Shown piece after piece: positions 63,901 through 64,000 of a stretch of 64,000 bases of DNA. Where the stretch lies: assembly GCA_964035575.1 (NCBI GenBank), contig OZ037842.1:186001-250000 (forward strand), in the 5' to 3' direction. A program made the position numbers and the translations under genes. Source of the stretch: Rhynchopus sp. YZ270_cl-10. Lineage: Eukaryota; Euglenozoa; Diplonemea; Diplonemida; Diplonemidae. Numbering within the stretch: position 1 is the stretch's first letter; each line of letters starts with the position of its first letter. The notes below the pieces were generated by a model, which ran no database searches, had not been told where the DNA came from, and saw only the letters and a list, made by a program, of their open reading frames with translations.

Positions 63901-64000
63901 TGCTGTGTCAACAGTGGTGCTGGTACCCACAGTTTTGCACCAAAGGGAAAGAAGGTTGAAGGCCTTAGCTGCAGTAGGGAAGGCAAGAACCTGCTTCATG
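60988..64000 (-). CDS. LTN1: listerin E3 ubiquitin ligase, C-terminal part (5' cut by window)
   Basis: At least 1003 residues, open through the right edge, so the N-terminal conserved domain is outside. Listerin ubiquitinates nascent chains stuck on 60S subunits in ribosome quality control, in the cytosol with NEMF/Rqc2. Most of the protein is HEAT-like helical repeats. The end has an RWD-like segment (VKMTVPPAFPLDPIEHP) followed by a RING-CH-type finger at residues ~937-987 of this part: CPIC, CSCC, H-x2-C and CPLC. The order RWD then RING at the extreme C-terminus is diagnostic. The stop is at 60988. The first Met in view (63999) is probably internal. Confidence 0.92.
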   Translation of the reverse strand, partial: MKQVLAFPTAAKAFNLLSLWCKTVGTSTTVDTAFDTLEARLATFATEPSTLSSTIFAYAASLPCFKEKAKTLFASGLSSACKALTALQKEEENVSKISSVITAVAATMHTHNDFVQTFSHVSAAPSNTTVWRQLLEFLFATQLFAVQTSFNVALMENLVWTKYGGFAASFSDRFFQNAGAFVETTQLKAVNKAALKAEVFPMFYETNFLSSAYLVTKLLQDDSRVATTAAMCTTLTSETEATQLTEMFLRLINSNCGSIRLWSLAADEQQDVEDWCRTILAKDEVGDELSNEEVITCLTLAPAAGSDLSEEVTETLKECVHERYDEGDECTDETPASLATRISLLLTLLEGTRPVGATSIASFGKLAATLQQVTPYLSTSWVVPDGAQTRVLEFCARRVSLILTEVLFSTKADPENEGAECLAADVSTRAMLFAYVVDSLVHFIDVCVADDTATTHLHDMCNVVSVFCSGADSTRKALIAVLPPAFFDALLTRFVAEAERTLNDEPSAAHELIMGLTIALCDTTCLDFSFLNDTTKNKQLLEKTAAFIASTEDTEEEGEASYRSMCGAQEIPLFVQYCVAVLSEVVAYPKSASPPSSPTSGLSNSLFARRNQAQYSIKALLDVQKQIVHGAFPDSVSVESLIFRGRLRIAYFLGIFVANFVASSDVFKQETSKKHLFSRFLSTNNILKPLMDCVTAALLLHKKAVGYTLNTKNSYILLRDSRTAGVNNEYRESVLSMFQTGSVGLPRQNFVQNFAEHQKYLAKFDTTGEFALSSIALLYRIMKAIPASPRRWVNDCENTFQDLYKNFVQAYLSPSLIQQELQAVINKGGGKSTFEPTEELTVKVHKAAASVLLSYDYQDTCVNVKMTVPPAFPLDPIEHPSLDAQVTRAKAGLKEQKWRRWLMQMTAQLLNKSASLWDCVELWSRNLEKHFAGQDACPICYQVVNTTTQQLPSMECSCCHGKYHKLCLYKWFKQSNNSTCPLCRSAWYSGMGGDAPSDAGGGQ

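Overview
The window looks like nuclear DNA of a free-living euglenozoan-type flagellate (kinetoplastid/diplonemid grade). Every gene I can support lies on the minus strand over 64 kb. Nearly every start codon has a pyrimidine-rich tract ending in AG about 7-50 bases upstream, as expected for polycistronic transcription with spliced-leader trans-splicing. An 18S-rRNA-like fragment near 12.7 kb matches the kinetoplastid form of that region as I remember it. Short GT-AG cis introns (43-128 nt) are also present, which argues against a trypanosomatid. The species assignment is inference; no search was run.

Layout, left to right (transcription runs right to left). 0-17.9 kb holds single-copy genes: a tiny two-exon candidate, a ubiquitin-like/TPR repeat protein, a large calpain-like (androglobin-type) protein, a coiled-coil protein, a small charged protein, a CDP-alcohol phosphotransferase resembling ceramide phosphoethanolamine synthase, and a secreted Ntn-hydrolase-like protein. 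Between them lie AT-rich spacers with dispersed hairpin repeats. 17.9-20.2 kb is a membrane-anchored class V (PLP) aminotransferase-fold protein.

20.3-60.1 kb is dominated by a nine-gene tandem family of secreted berberine-bridge-enzyme-like FAD oxidases. Type A has three copies (A1-A3), three exons and a SDSQ-repeat tail, and sits in a tandem unit of exactly 5,682 bp. Each unit carries a copied upstream segment (S), three ~560-bp AT-rich repeats (R), a spacer and the gene. Type B has six copies (B1-B6), two exons and a His-rich tail; B3-B6 repeat every ~3.18 kb. A small, probably myristoylated protein gene interrupts the array between B1 and B2. Two unrelated non-autonomous inverted-repeat transposons sit in the first R repeat of unit 1, and the other R repeats provide their empty sites. 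A third inverted-repeat element swells intron 1 of B1 to 1 kb.

61-64 kb is the C-terminal part of the ribosome-quality-control E3 ligase listerin (LTN1), cut by the window edge. The array is the main biological story: recently amplified, extracellular, probably bicovalently flavinylated oxidases whose C-terminal tails and intron content differ between subtypes.
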